Source of the DNA: Streptomyces sp. NBC_01268 | GTDB taxonomy: Bacteria; Actinomycetota; Actinomycetes; Streptomycetales; Streptomycetaceae | Direction of reading: 5' to 3' | DNA: 64,000 nt | NCBI RefSeq assembly: GCF_036240795.1 | Contig: NZ_CP108454.1 | Coordinates: 1,054,001 to 1,118,000, forward strand | Shown here: piece after piece, positions 19,297 through 26,910 of the stretch | How positions within the stretch are numbered: position 1 is the stretch's first letter | Layout of the letters: each line of letters begins with the position of its first letter | The notes under the pieces: generated by a model | The model's database searches: none | Told to the model about the DNA's origin: nothing | The model's input: the letters and a program-made list of their open reading frames with translations, nothing else | Made by a program: the position numbers and the translations under genes

Positions 19297-19945
19297 ACCG
19301 CATCCGACCGCACCCCAGCACCAGACCCTGAGCAGCACCGCCGACAACGGACTGAAGATCGTCGTCGTCGGCGGCTTCGGGGTCGGCAAGACCACCCTGG
19401 TCCGCTCGGTCAGCGAGATCCGCCCGCTGAACACCGAGGAGACGATGTCGCAGGCCGGCGAGGACATCGACGACACCGACGGGGTCGCGGCGAAGACCGC
19501 CACCACGGTGGCCTTCGACTTCGGCCGGATCTCGCTCGACTCCCGCAACGTGCTGTACCTGTTCGGGGCGCCCGGCCAGGAGCGGTTCTGGTTCCTGTGG
19601 GACCGGCTGTTCTCCGGCACGCTCGGCGCGGTCGTGCTCGTCGACACCCGGCGGATCGCCGACTCCTGGTACGCCGTGGACCGGCTGGAGCACCACGGGA
19701 CGCCGTTCGTCGTGGCCTGCAACGACTTCGGCGGCCCCGCGCACTCGCCGGCCGACGTCCGGGAGGCGCTGGACCTCGGCGAGGAGGTGCCGCTGGTCTT
19801 CTGCGACGCCCGGTCGCGCGAGTCGAGCAAGCAGGTCCTGATCGCCCTCGTCGAGCACCTGAAGGCGATCACCGAGCCCAGCGGCCGCCCCCACGCGTCG
19901 CACCCGCGGATCCACCCCGAGCCGATACCGGAGCACGCCCCGTGA
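19277..19945 (+). CDS. cvnD: Conservon Ras-like GTPase (CvnD family)
   Basis: The 222-residue small GTPase is of the MglA/Arf-like type. The P-loop is GGFGVGKTTLV near residue 35, and the switch II region is LFGAPGQERFWFLW, with APGQ replacing the usual DxxGQ. The base-recognition motif is VACNDFGG in place of NKxD. The ATTVAFDFGR segment is typical of conservon GTPases. The TTG at 19277 gives the usual LDSVTSEP start of the family. The stop overlaps the GTG of the first P450 gene. Confidence 0.92.
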   Translation: MDSVTSEPHPTAPQHQTLSSTADNGLKIVVVGGFGVGKTTLVRSVSEIRPLNTEETMSQAGEDIDDTDGVAAKTATTVAFDFGRISLDSRNVLYLFGAPGQERFWFLWDRLFSGTLGAVVLVDTRRIADSWYAVDRLEHHGTPFVVACNDFGGPAHSPADVREALDLGEEVPLVFCDARSRESSKQVLIALVEHLKAITEPSGRPHASHPRIHPEPIPEHAP

Positions 19946-21174
19946 CCACCACCGAACCCGCGCCCGTCCCGCTGAGCGGACCGAGGTTCCACACCGACCC
20001 CACCGAGCTGTACCGGCGGATCCGGCGCGAGCACGGCGCCGTCGCCCCGGTCGTGCTCGACGGCGACGTGCCCGCCTGGCTGGTGCTCGGCTACCGCGAA
20101 CTGCACCAGGTCACCAGCGACCCGGTGCTCTTCTCGCGCGACTCCGAGCTGTGGAACCAGTGGGACGCGATCCCCGCCGACTGGCCCCTGCTGCCCATGA
20201 TCGGGCGCCGGCAGCCGTCCATCCTCTACACCGTCGGCGAGCGGCACCGCGAGCGTGCCGGGGTCATCTCGGCGGCGCTGGAGGGCGTCGACCCCTTCGA
20301 ACTGCGGCGTCGGGCCGAGCACTTCGCCGACGAGCTCATCGACGGGCTCTGCGCGAAGGGCGCCTGCGACATCATCGCCGAGTACGCGACGCTGCTGCCC
20401 GTACGCGTCCTGGCCAGCATCTACGGCTTCGCCGACGAGCAGGGCCCGGCGCTGGTCACCGCCCTGAACGACATGATCAACGGCCGGGAGAACGCGCTGG
20501 AGGGCCAGCGGTACCTGGCCGAGTCGATGGGCGCGCTGCTGGCGGCCAAGCTGGCCGAGCCCGGCGACGACGTGGCCTCCCGGATGCTCGGCAACACCCT
20601 GGGCTTCACCGTCGAGGAGGTCGCCCAGGACCTGATGGTGATGCTCGCCGCCGGGCACCAGCCGACCGCCGACTGGATCGGGAACTCGCTGCGCCTGATG
20701 CTGACCGACGACCGCTTCGCGGCATCGCTGTCGGGCGGCCGGCACAGCGTCGGCGAGGCCATGAACGAGGTCCTGTGGGAGGACACCCCGACCCAGAACG
20801 TGGCCGGCCGGTGGGCGTCCCGCGACACCCACCTCGGCGGGCGGATGATCGGCCGGGGCGACCTCGTGCTGCTCGGCCTCGCCGCCGCCAACGCCGATCC
20901 GCACGTACGGGCCGACGCCGGGTCCGCCCTCACCGGCGGCAACAACGCCCATCTGTCCTTCGGACACGGCGAGCACCGCTGCCCCTTCCCCGCGCAGGAG
21001 GTCGCCGAGACCATCGCGCGGACCGGGATCGAGGTGCTCCTCGACCGGCTGCCGGACGTGGACCTGGCGACGGCCGAGGACAGCCTCACCCGCCGCCCCT
21101 CGCCGTGGCTGCGGGGGCTGACCGCGCTCCCCGTCTCGTACACCCCGACCCCCGCCCTTGGAGCCCACGCATGA
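19942..21174 (+). CDS. cvnE: CYP157-type cytochrome P450 lacking the ExxR motif
   Basis: The 410-residue P450 is found at the usual place in conservons. The heme loop is FGHGEHRCPFP with Cys 347. In the K-helix the normally invariant ExxR is replaced by E-V-L-W (residues 276-279). The I-helix reads AGHQPT instead of A/G-GxD/E-T, so the proton-delivery acid is also missing. Loss of ExxR is the known hallmark of the CYP157 family, which is paired with CYP154 in Streptomyces conservons. No substrate is known for this family member. The GTG start overlaps the GTPase stop (GTGA). Confidence 0.92.
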   Translation: MTTTEPAPVPLSGPRFHTDPTELYRRIRREHGAVAPVVLDGDVPAWLVLGYRELHQVTSDPVLFSRDSELWNQWDAIPADWPLLPMIGRRQPSILYTVGERHRERAGVISAALEGVDPFELRRRAEHFADELIDGLCAKGACDIIAEYATLLPVRVLASIYGFADEQGPALVTALNDMINGRENALEGQRYLAESMGALLAAKLAEPGDDVASRMLGNTLGFTVEEVAQDLMVMLAAGHQPTADWIGNSLRLMLTDDRFAASLSGGRHSVGEAMNEVLWEDTPTQNVAGRWASRDTHLGGRMIGRGDLVLLGLAAANADPHVRADAGSALTGGNNAHLSFGHGEHRCPFPAQEVAETIARTGIEVLLDRLPDVDLATAEDSLTRRPSPWLRGLTALPVSYTPTPALGAHA

Positions 21175-22415
21175 CCTGCCCGATGGACCACACCGCCGGT
21201 TCCGGCACCGAGGCGATCGTCCTCGACCCGTTCGTCTCCGACCTCGACGGCGAGAGCGCCCGGCTGCGCGCGGCCGGCCCGCTGGCCCGGGTCGTGCTGC
21301 CCGGCGGCGTCCCCGTCTGGGCGGTGACTCGGCACGCCGAGGCGCGGGCCCTGCTCACGGACTCCCGGCTGGTGAAGGACATCGGCGTGTGGGGGGCCTG
21401 GCAGCGGGGCGAGATCCCGCTGGACTGGCCGCTGATCGGACTGGCCAACCCCGGCAAGTCGATGCTGACGGTGGACGGCGAGGAGCACCGGCGGCTGCGG
21501 ACCCTGGTCGCGCAGGCGCTCACGGCCCGCCGGGTGGAGCGGCTGCGGGCCGGGATCGAGACCCTCACGACGGGGCTGCTGGACCGGCTCGCGGAGCGTC
21601 CGGCCGGTGCGCCCGTCGACCTGAAGGCCGAGTTCGCCTACCCGCTGCCGATGAACGTCATCAGCGAGCTGATGGGCGTGGACCCGGCGGACCACCCGCG
21701 GATGAAGGCGCTGTTCGACAAGTTCTTCTCGACGCAGACGCCTCCGGAGGAGGTGCCGCAGATGATGGCGGACCTCGGCGCGCTGTTCGCCGGGATCGTG
21801 GCGGCGAAGAAGGAGACGCCGGGCGACGACCTGACGAGCGCGCTGATCGAGGCCTCCGAGGACGGCGACCGGCTGACCACCGAGGAGATCACCAACACGC
21901 TCCAGCTCATGGTGGCGGCCGGTCACGAGACCACGATCAGCCTGATCGTGAACGCCGTGGTGGCCCTGGAGACCCATCCCGAGCAGCGGGAGCTCGTCCT
22001 CAAGGGCGAGGTGCCGTGGGAGAACGTGATCGAGGAGACGCTGCGCTGGTCGACGCCGACCTCGCACGTCCTGATCCGCTTCGCCGCCGAGGACATCGAG
22101 GTCGGCGACCAGGTCCTGCCGCAGGGCGAGGGGCTCGTGGTGTCCTTCGGCGCCATCGGCCGCGACGAGGCCCAGCACGGCGAGACCGCCGGCGGCTTCG
22201 ACGTCACCCGCACCCCGAACCGGCACATCTCCTTCGGGCACGGCCCGCACGTCTGCCCGGGTGCGGCCCTGTCCCGCCTGGAGGCCGCGGTGGCGCTCCC
22301 CGCGCTCTACGCGCGCTTCCCGGGGCTGCGCCTCGCGGTGCCGCGCGAGGAGCTGCGCAACAAGCCGGTCGTCACCCAGAACGACCTCTACGACCTCCCG
22401 GTCCACCTGGCCTGA
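21171..22415 (+). CDS. cvnF: CYP154-type cytochrome P450
   Basis: The 414-residue P450 has all canonical parts: I-helix AAGHETT near residue 247, K-helix ETLR, and heme loop FGHGPHVCPGAAL with Cys 362. Its place directly after a CYP157-type gene, with a 4-base ATGA overlap, points to the CYP154 family. CYP154 enzymes hydroxylate macrolides, steroids or flavonoids in vitro, but the natural substrate here is unknown. It closes the six-gene coupled operon; the facing minus-strand gene ends 20 bases downstream. Confidence 0.92.
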   Translation: MTCPMDHTAGSGTEAIVLDPFVSDLDGESARLRAAGPLARVVLPGGVPVWAVTRHAEARALLTDSRLVKDIGVWGAWQRGEIPLDWPLIGLANPGKSMLTVDGEEHRRLRTLVAQALTARRVERLRAGIETLTTGLLDRLAERPAGAPVDLKAEFAYPLPMNVISELMGVDPADHPRMKALFDKFFSTQTPPEEVPQMMADLGALFAGIVAAKKETPGDDLTSALIEASEDGDRLTTEEITNTLQLMVAAGHETTISLIVNAVVALETHPEQRELVLKGEVPWENVIEETLRWSTPTSHVLIRFAAEDIEVGDQVLPQGEGLVVSFGAIGRDEAQHGETAGGFDVTRTPNRHISFGHGPHVCPGAALSRLEAAVALPALYARFPGLRLAVPREELRNKPVVTQNDLYDLPVHLA

Positions 22416-22435
22416 CGGGGCGCCGCACGGCCCGG

Positions 22436-23491
22436 TCAGCCGGCGGGGCGGGCCCCCGCCGGCGTAGCCGGGCCGGGCCCGAGGTCGACGCGGGCCGCGA
22501 CGGGGAGGTGGTCGCTCGCCGTCGCGGGCAGGGTCCACGACCCGGTGGCCCGCGCTCCCTTGAGGAGGATCTGGTCGATCCGCACGAGCGGGAGGCTCGC
22601 CGGCCAGGTGAGGCCGAAACCCTCGCCGGACGTCGACTGGGCCGACGCCATACCGGCGGTGAGCGGGCGCAGCCCCCGGTCGTCGGTGGAACCGTTGAAG
22701 TCGCCCATGACGAGGACGCGCGGCACACGCTCGGCCCGCAGGTATCCCGCCAGGACGCCGGCGACGTCGTCGCGCGAGCCCGAGGTGAAGCCCGCCGGTC
22801 CGACGCGGACGGACGGCAGGTGGGCCACGTACACCGCCAGCGGGCCCTCGGGGGTGTCCGCCGTGGCGCGCAGGGCCCGGGTCCACGGCATGATCGGCAC
22901 GGCCCGCGCGTCCCGCAGCGGGCGGGTGCTCCACAGACCGACCGTGCCCTCCTGGAAGTGATGCGGGTACGCGGCGGCCAGAGCCCGCTCGTAGGCGGGC
23001 GCGGTGTCGGGCGAGAGTTCCTGGAGCGCGACGATGTCCGCCCCGCTCGCGATCAGGCTCCGCGCGGTGCCCGACGGATCGGGGTTGTCCTGGTTGACGT
23101 TGTGGCTGACGACCGTGAGGTCCCCGCCGGGCGCCGACTTGTCGGCGAGGGTGCCCGCGAAGACCGTCAGCCAGGCGGCCACCGGCAGGATCAGGGCCGC
23201 CGTCGCCGTCCGTGACCGGCGCAGCAGCGCCGGGGCCGCGAGCGCGGGGATCGCGAGGGCCGTCCACGGCAGCAGGGTCTCGGCCAGGCTGCTGAGGTGG
23301 CCGGGGAGGTCGGGCAGGCCTCCGTGGCCGACGAGGACGATGACGAGAGCCAGCAGGGCGGCGCCGAGCGCGAGGCCCCTGCCCCGGCGTCCCCTGCCTC
23401 CCGTGCGTCCCTCGCGTGCCGTACTCGGAGGGGGAGTCTCCGCGTCCCGCTCCGCCTCCGGGGCGTCCACCGGACGGATCGTGGCCGTCAT
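22436..23491 (-). CDS. Membrane-anchored endonuclease/exonuclease/phosphatase-family protein
   Basis: The 351-residue protein has a charged N-terminus and three hydrophobic segments near 39-55, 70-90 and 95-115. An extracytoplasmic EEP domain of about 220 residues follows. Motifs visible are SHNVNQDN, ALQELSPD (catalytic Glu), VMGDFNGS (Asp/Asn) and SDHLPVA (Asp/His). Members hydrolyse phosphodiesters in nucleic acids or lipids, and an external position suggests a secreted DNase or phospholipase-like role. The gene begins 3 bases after the carboxypeptidase stop and has a GGAGGG site, so the two are co-transcribed. Confidence 0.85.
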   Translation of the reverse strand: MTATIRPVDAPEAERDAETPPPSTAREGRTGGRGRRGRGLALGAALLALVIVLVGHGGLPDLPGHLSSLAETLLPWTALAIPALAAPALLRRSRTATAALILPVAAWLTVFAGTLADKSAPGGDLTVVSHNVNQDNPDPSGTARSLIASGADIVALQELSPDTAPAYERALAAAYPHHFQEGTVGLWSTRPLRDARAVPIMPWTRALRATADTPEGPLAVYVAHLPSVRVGPAGFTSGSRDDVAGVLAGYLRAERVPRVLVMGDFNGSTDDRGLRPLTAGMASAQSTSGEGFGLTWPASLPLVRIDQILLKGARATGSWTLPATASDHLPVAARVDLGPGPATPAGARPAG

Positions 23492-23494
23492 GGT

Positions 23495-24442
23495 TCAGCC
23501 CTCCCGGGTCAGGCTGTCGCGGAGCCCGGTGATCAGGCGGCGGCTGCTGTCGACGGCCTCCCGGAGGCCCTCGGCGGGCGTGGTGTCCGCCCGCTGGTGG
23601 AGCACCGCTCCGACGAGCAGTCGGGTCGCGCCGCCGACGCGCACCTCGCAGGCCCACAGCAGGTTGCCGCCCGCCGGGGTGCTGGATCCGGTCTTGATGC
23701 CGACGACGCCCGGCGTGTCCAGAAGGGGATTGGTGTTGGTGATCGTGCCGACGCCGGGCACGGTCACCGACCGGGTGCCCACGATCTCCCGGAAGACGGC
23801 GTTGCGCATCGCCTTCCGGGCCAGGGCGAGCTGGTCCTCCGCGGTGCTCGTGGTGGTGGCCTCGATGCCGCTCGCCCCGGTGTACGTCGAGTCCTTCATG
23901 CCCAGCCCGACGGCGGCACGCTGCATCTTCTCCGCGAAGGCCTCCTGGGTCCCGGCGTCCCAGCGGGCCAGCAGCCGCGCCACGTTGTTCCCGGAGGGGA
24001 TCAACAGCATCTCCAGCAGCTGCCGTTGGGAGTACCGCCGGCCCGCCTGGAGCGGCACCGTGGACTCACCGCCGACGCCCGCCTCGTAGGAGGCCTGGCG
24101 GTCCACCTCGATCATCGGACCCGACTCGCCCGGCTTCAGCGGGTGCCCCTCCAGGATGACGTGCGCGGTCATCACCTTCGTCAGGCTCGCGATGGGCACG
24201 GGCCGCCCGTCGCCCCGTGTGCCGACCGGGCCGGCCCCTTCGAGGGCGACCGCGGTCTGCCCGCCCTCCGGCCACGGGAGCGCCCCGCCGTCGACGACGA
24301 CCCGGGCCAGCTCGCCGTCCCGGTACGGCACGGAGGCAGAGCCGTCCCCCGTCCCGGCCACGGCGACGCCCAGCCCCGTCACGAGGAGCAGGGCCAGCGC
24401 GCCGCCCGCGACGCGTTTGCGGTGCGAGGGGGAAAGGGACAT
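23495..24442 (-). CDS. D-Ala-D-Ala carboxypeptidase (penicillin-binding protein, S11 family)
   Basis: The 315-residue secreted serine peptidase has a signal/anchor near residues 12-30 and the three SxxN/SxxK-family motifs: SLTK (near 86), SGN (near 150) and KTG (near 247). These trim the terminal D-Ala of peptidoglycan stem peptides. No C-terminal membrane anchor is seen. The ATG has a near-perfect GGAGGT site. The gene lies downstream of an OmpR-type two-component system on the same strand (164-base gap), so it could be a target of that system. Confidence 0.92.
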   Translation of the reverse strand: MSLSPSHRKRVAGGALALLLVTGLGVAVAGTGDGSASVPYRDGELARVVVDGGALPWPEGGQTAVALEGAGPVGTRGDGRPVPIASLTKVMTAHVILEGHPLKPGESGPMIEVDRQASYEAGVGGESTVPLQAGRRYSQRQLLEMLLIPSGNNVARLLARWDAGTQEAFAEKMQRAAVGLGMKDSTYTGASGIEATTTSTAEDQLALARKAMRNAVFREIVGTRSVTVPGVGTITNTNPLLDTPGVVGIKTGSSTPAGGNLLWACEVRVGGATRLLVGAVLHQRADTTPAEGLREAVDSSRRLITGLRDSLTREG

Positions 24443-24606
24443 CGGACTACCTCCGGGGCTGGCGTACGAGATCGGTACGGCAGCCAGGCTGCGGGCACGG
24501 TGTGTCCGGACGCCGGAGGCGAGGGCTTCACGGGAGCTCGGGAAGCCGTCGGTTGTGTATCGGGGGTGTATCGGGGGGGGCGGGCCGGCCCGTCCCCCGG
24601 CGGCGC

Positions 24607-25836
24607 CTACGTGCCGGCCGCGCCGGTGTCGACCTCCGGCAGCCGCAGCGTCGCCACCGCTCCCCCGTCCTCGGGATGGTTCGCGAAGGACAGCACCGCG
24701 CCGATCACGGCCGCCTGACCGCACGCGATCGTCAGGCCCAGGCCGTGTCCGCGGCCCCGCTCGGCGCTGCCCGTCCGGAACCGCTGGGGACCGTCGGCCA
24801 GGAGGTCCGCCGGGAAGCCGGGGCCGTGGTCCCGGACCGTGATCGTCCGGCCGGAGACGGTGATCTCCACGGGGCCCGCGCCGTGGCGGTGGGCGTTGAC
24901 GGCGAGGTTGGCGACGATCCGGTCCAGCCGCCGCGGATCCGTGTCGGCCACCGCCGACGCGTCGGCGGTCACCCGGGCCGTCGTCCCGGTCCGCGCCACC
25001 GACTCCCGGACGAGCTCGGCGAGGACCACCGGCCGGAACCGGGGCTCCTCGGCCCCGGCGTCGAGCCGGGAGATCTCCAGCAGGTCCTCGATCAGGTCCC
25101 GCAGCACCCCGATCCGGCCCCGGACCATGTCGGTGACCTCGCCCTCGGGCAGCAGTCCCGCCGAGGTGACCAGGCCCATCAGCGGGGTGCGCAGTTCGTG
25201 GGCGACGTCGGCCGTGAAGCGCTGCTCGGCCGCGATGCGCTGCTGCAGGCTGTCGGCCATGGAATCGACGACGGCCCCGATCTCGCCGATCTCGTCGATG
25301 CCGCCGCGGCTCGTCTCCGTACGGGCGTCCAGGTCGCCCGCGGTGATGCGGCGTGCCGTGCGGGCCACCCGGCGCAGCCGCCGCGCCGGCAGTTCGGTCG
25401 CGAGGACCGTGACGGGGACGACGATGCCGAGGGTGAGCAGCGAGTACTTCCACATGTGCCGGTCCAGGGCCTGCCGGGTGAGCAGGTCGGCGGTCATGTC
25501 GACCCTGGTCGCGTAGAGCTGCCCGTCCTGCGTCAGCGCGGCCCAGAAGACGGGGGCCGGGGGCCGGTCCTCGTACAGGGTGCCGGCGCCGTCGCGTTCG
25601 ACCTGCCGCAGCAGGGCGTCGGGGAGTGCGCCGGGCTGGGTCGTCGCGCCCTCCCGTACGACGGGGTCGAGGGCGGCCAGCGCCTTGCCCGCGCCCTCGT
25701 GCATCGACCGCCGCAGGGTCGACTCGTGGACGAGCACGCCGACCGTGAGGGCCATGGCGGTGCAGGCGAGGCCGACGAGGAGAACGATCTTCCAGCGCAG
25801 CGACCGGAGGTTGAGCAGGGCGCGTACGGGGGCCAT
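24607..25836 (-). CDS. OmpR-type sensor histidine kinase
   Basis: The 409-residue kinase has two membrane segments, near 15-37 and 128-150, flanking an external sensor of about 90 residues. HAMP follows (ARRITAGDLDART). The phosphoacceptor helix is FTADVAHELRTPL, the N box ANLAVNAHRHG, the G1 box DHGPGFP and the G2 box RGHGLGL. Its start lies 14 bases after the response regulator stop. The resemblance to the CseC/CseB cell-envelope stress pair and the nearby D-Ala carboxypeptidase suggest envelope sensing, but no ligand can be inferred. Confidence 0.92.
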   Translation of the reverse strand: MAPVRALLNLRSLRWKIVLLVGLACTAMALTVGVLVHESTLRRSMHEGAGKALAALDPVVREGATTQPGALPDALLRQVERDGAGTLYEDRPPAPVFWAALTQDGQLYATRVDMTADLLTRQALDRHMWKYSLLTLGIVVPVTVLATELPARRLRRVARTARRITAGDLDARTETSRGGIDEIGEIGAVVDSMADSLQQRIAAEQRFTADVAHELRTPLMGLVTSAGLLPEGEVTDMVRGRIGVLRDLIEDLLEISRLDAGAEEPRFRPVVLAELVRESVARTGTTARVTADASAVADTDPRRLDRIVANLAVNAHRHGAGPVEITVSGRTITVRDHGPGFPADLLADGPQRFRTGSAERGRGHGLGLTIACGQAAVIGAVLSFANHPEDGGAVATLRLPEVDTGAAGT

Positions 25837-25850
25837 CCGGAGCTCCTCCC

Positions 25851-26567
25851 TCAGCGCCGCAGCTTGTAGCCGAAGCCGCGGACCGTCTCGATGCGGTCGG
25901 CTCCGATCTTCTTGCGCAGCCGCTGGACGCAGAGGTCGACGACCCGGGTGTCGCCGTCCCAGCCGTAGTCCCAGACGTTGCGCAGCAGGCTCTGGCGGTC
26001 GAGCACGATCCCGGGGTGGGCGGAGAACTCCAGGAGCAGCCGCAGTTCGGACGGGGCCAGGGCGATCTGCCGCCCGTCCCGGCGTACTTCGAGGGCCGCG
26101 GGGTCGATGGTCAGGTCGCCGAACGCGAGCAGTCCGGCCGTCTCCGGAGCATCGGGGCCGGCGGGCGGTGGGGCGGCGGCGGAGGCCCGGCGGAGCAGGG
26201 AGCGGATGCGGGCGACCAGGACGGCGGTGTCGACGGGCTTGACCACGTAGTCGTCGGCCCCCGCCTCCAGCCCGGAGACCACGTCGAGGGCGTCACCGCG
26301 CGCGGACATCATGAGGATCGGGGCGGTGCTGGTCTCCCTGATCCGGCGGCAGAGCCCGATGCCGTCCAGGGCCGGCAGCATGACGTCGAGCAGCAGCAGG
26401 TCGTGGTGCCTCGCGCGGAAGAGCTCCAGCCCGGTCAGCCCGTCGCCCGCGACGTCCACGCGGTAGCCGTAGCGTTCCAGCGCCATCGCGACGGACTTGC
26501 GGATCACCTCGTCGTCCTCGACGAGCAGGATCGTCACGGGGGTGGGCTCGGACTCAGGCAGGGGCAT
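25851..26567 (-). CDS. OmpR-family response regulator
   Basis: The regulator has a receiver domain (LLVEDDEVIRKS acidic pocket, LLLLDVMLPALDG phosphoacceptor Asp, VVKP Lys) and a winged-helix DNA-binding domain (VVDLCVQRLRKKIG, VRGFGYKL). ATG 26567 gives 238 residues but has no clear ribosome-binding site. In-frame GTG 26537 would begin directly at the receiver (VTILLVEDDE) and overlaps the stop of a 24-codon upstream frame that has an excellent GGAGG site. The true start is therefore uncertain. It is paired with the kinase just downstream. Confidence 0.9.
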   Translation of the reverse strand: MPLPESEPTPVTILLVEDDEVIRKSVAMALERYGYRVDVAGDGLTGLELFRARHHDLLLLDVMLPALDGIGLCRRIRETSTAPILMMSARGDALDVVSGLEAGADDYVVKPVDTAVLVARIRSLLRRASAAAPPPAGPDAPETAGLLAFGDLTIDPAALEVRRDGRQIALAPSELRLLLEFSAHPGIVLDRQSLLRNVWDYGWDGDTRVVDLCVQRLRKKIGADRIETVRGFGYKLRR

Positions 26568-26608
26568 GCGTCGCATCCATCGGGGGTGATCGGCGGGCCT
26601 CCCATCAT
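26535..26608 (-). CDS. Putative 24-codon leader peptide before the response regulator
   Basis: A short frame starts at ATG 26608, six bases after GGAGG, the best ribosome-binding site in the area. It encodes MMGGPPITPDGCDACPCL followed by a Ser/Pro tail. It ends in TGA overlapping a GTG that opens the receiver domain of the response regulator. That is the geometry of translational coupling. The Cys cluster CDACPC is notable. No homology supports it; it is proposed only from the initiation signal and the overlap. Confidence 0.35.
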
Positions 26609-26628
26609 GCCTCACCTCCGGCAGCCGG

Positions 26629-26663
26629 CAGGGCCTCCCCCACCTGGGGTGGGAGAGGCCCTG
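26629..26663. terminator. Strong hairpin between the response regulator and the glycosidase gene
   Basis: A 16-base inverted repeat (starting CAGGGCCTC, one mismatch) surrounds a 3-base loop. It lies about 250 bases past the stop of the minus-strand glycosidase gene and just before the response regulator leader. There is no T run. The rest of the 343-base gap 26568-26910 holds the putative leader frame and no other recognisable gene; 26664-26910 shows nothing further. Confidence 0.55.
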
Positions 26664-26910
26664 TCCTTCGACGTGCCGGGTCGATCTGCCCTCGGGTCTG
26701 ATCCGGGCGAACTTCTCCGCCAGGACGGGACCCAGGTGGTCGACGTCGTCGTCCGTTCGTCTTTCCCCCTGGGATCAGCGTGACCCGTCCCGCCCGGTCC
26801 GGCCGCGCAGCGACGGCAGACCGATGGTGCGGCAGCATTCGGCCATGACTCGCCGTCCCTGGAGTCGTGGTGACGCTGGGAGACAGGGGCCCCTCGCGAG
26901 GCCCGTCCCG

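Noticed and set aside
23495..26567. Vancomycin-resistance VanRS/VanY cassette
   Set aside because: The carboxypeptidase is a penicillin-binding S11 serine enzyme, not a VanY metallopeptidase, and vanHAX are absent.
26629..26663. Small RNA gene or riboswitch at the long hairpin
   Set aside because: Only a simple stem is present, with no aptamer-like structure; a terminator is the simpler reading.
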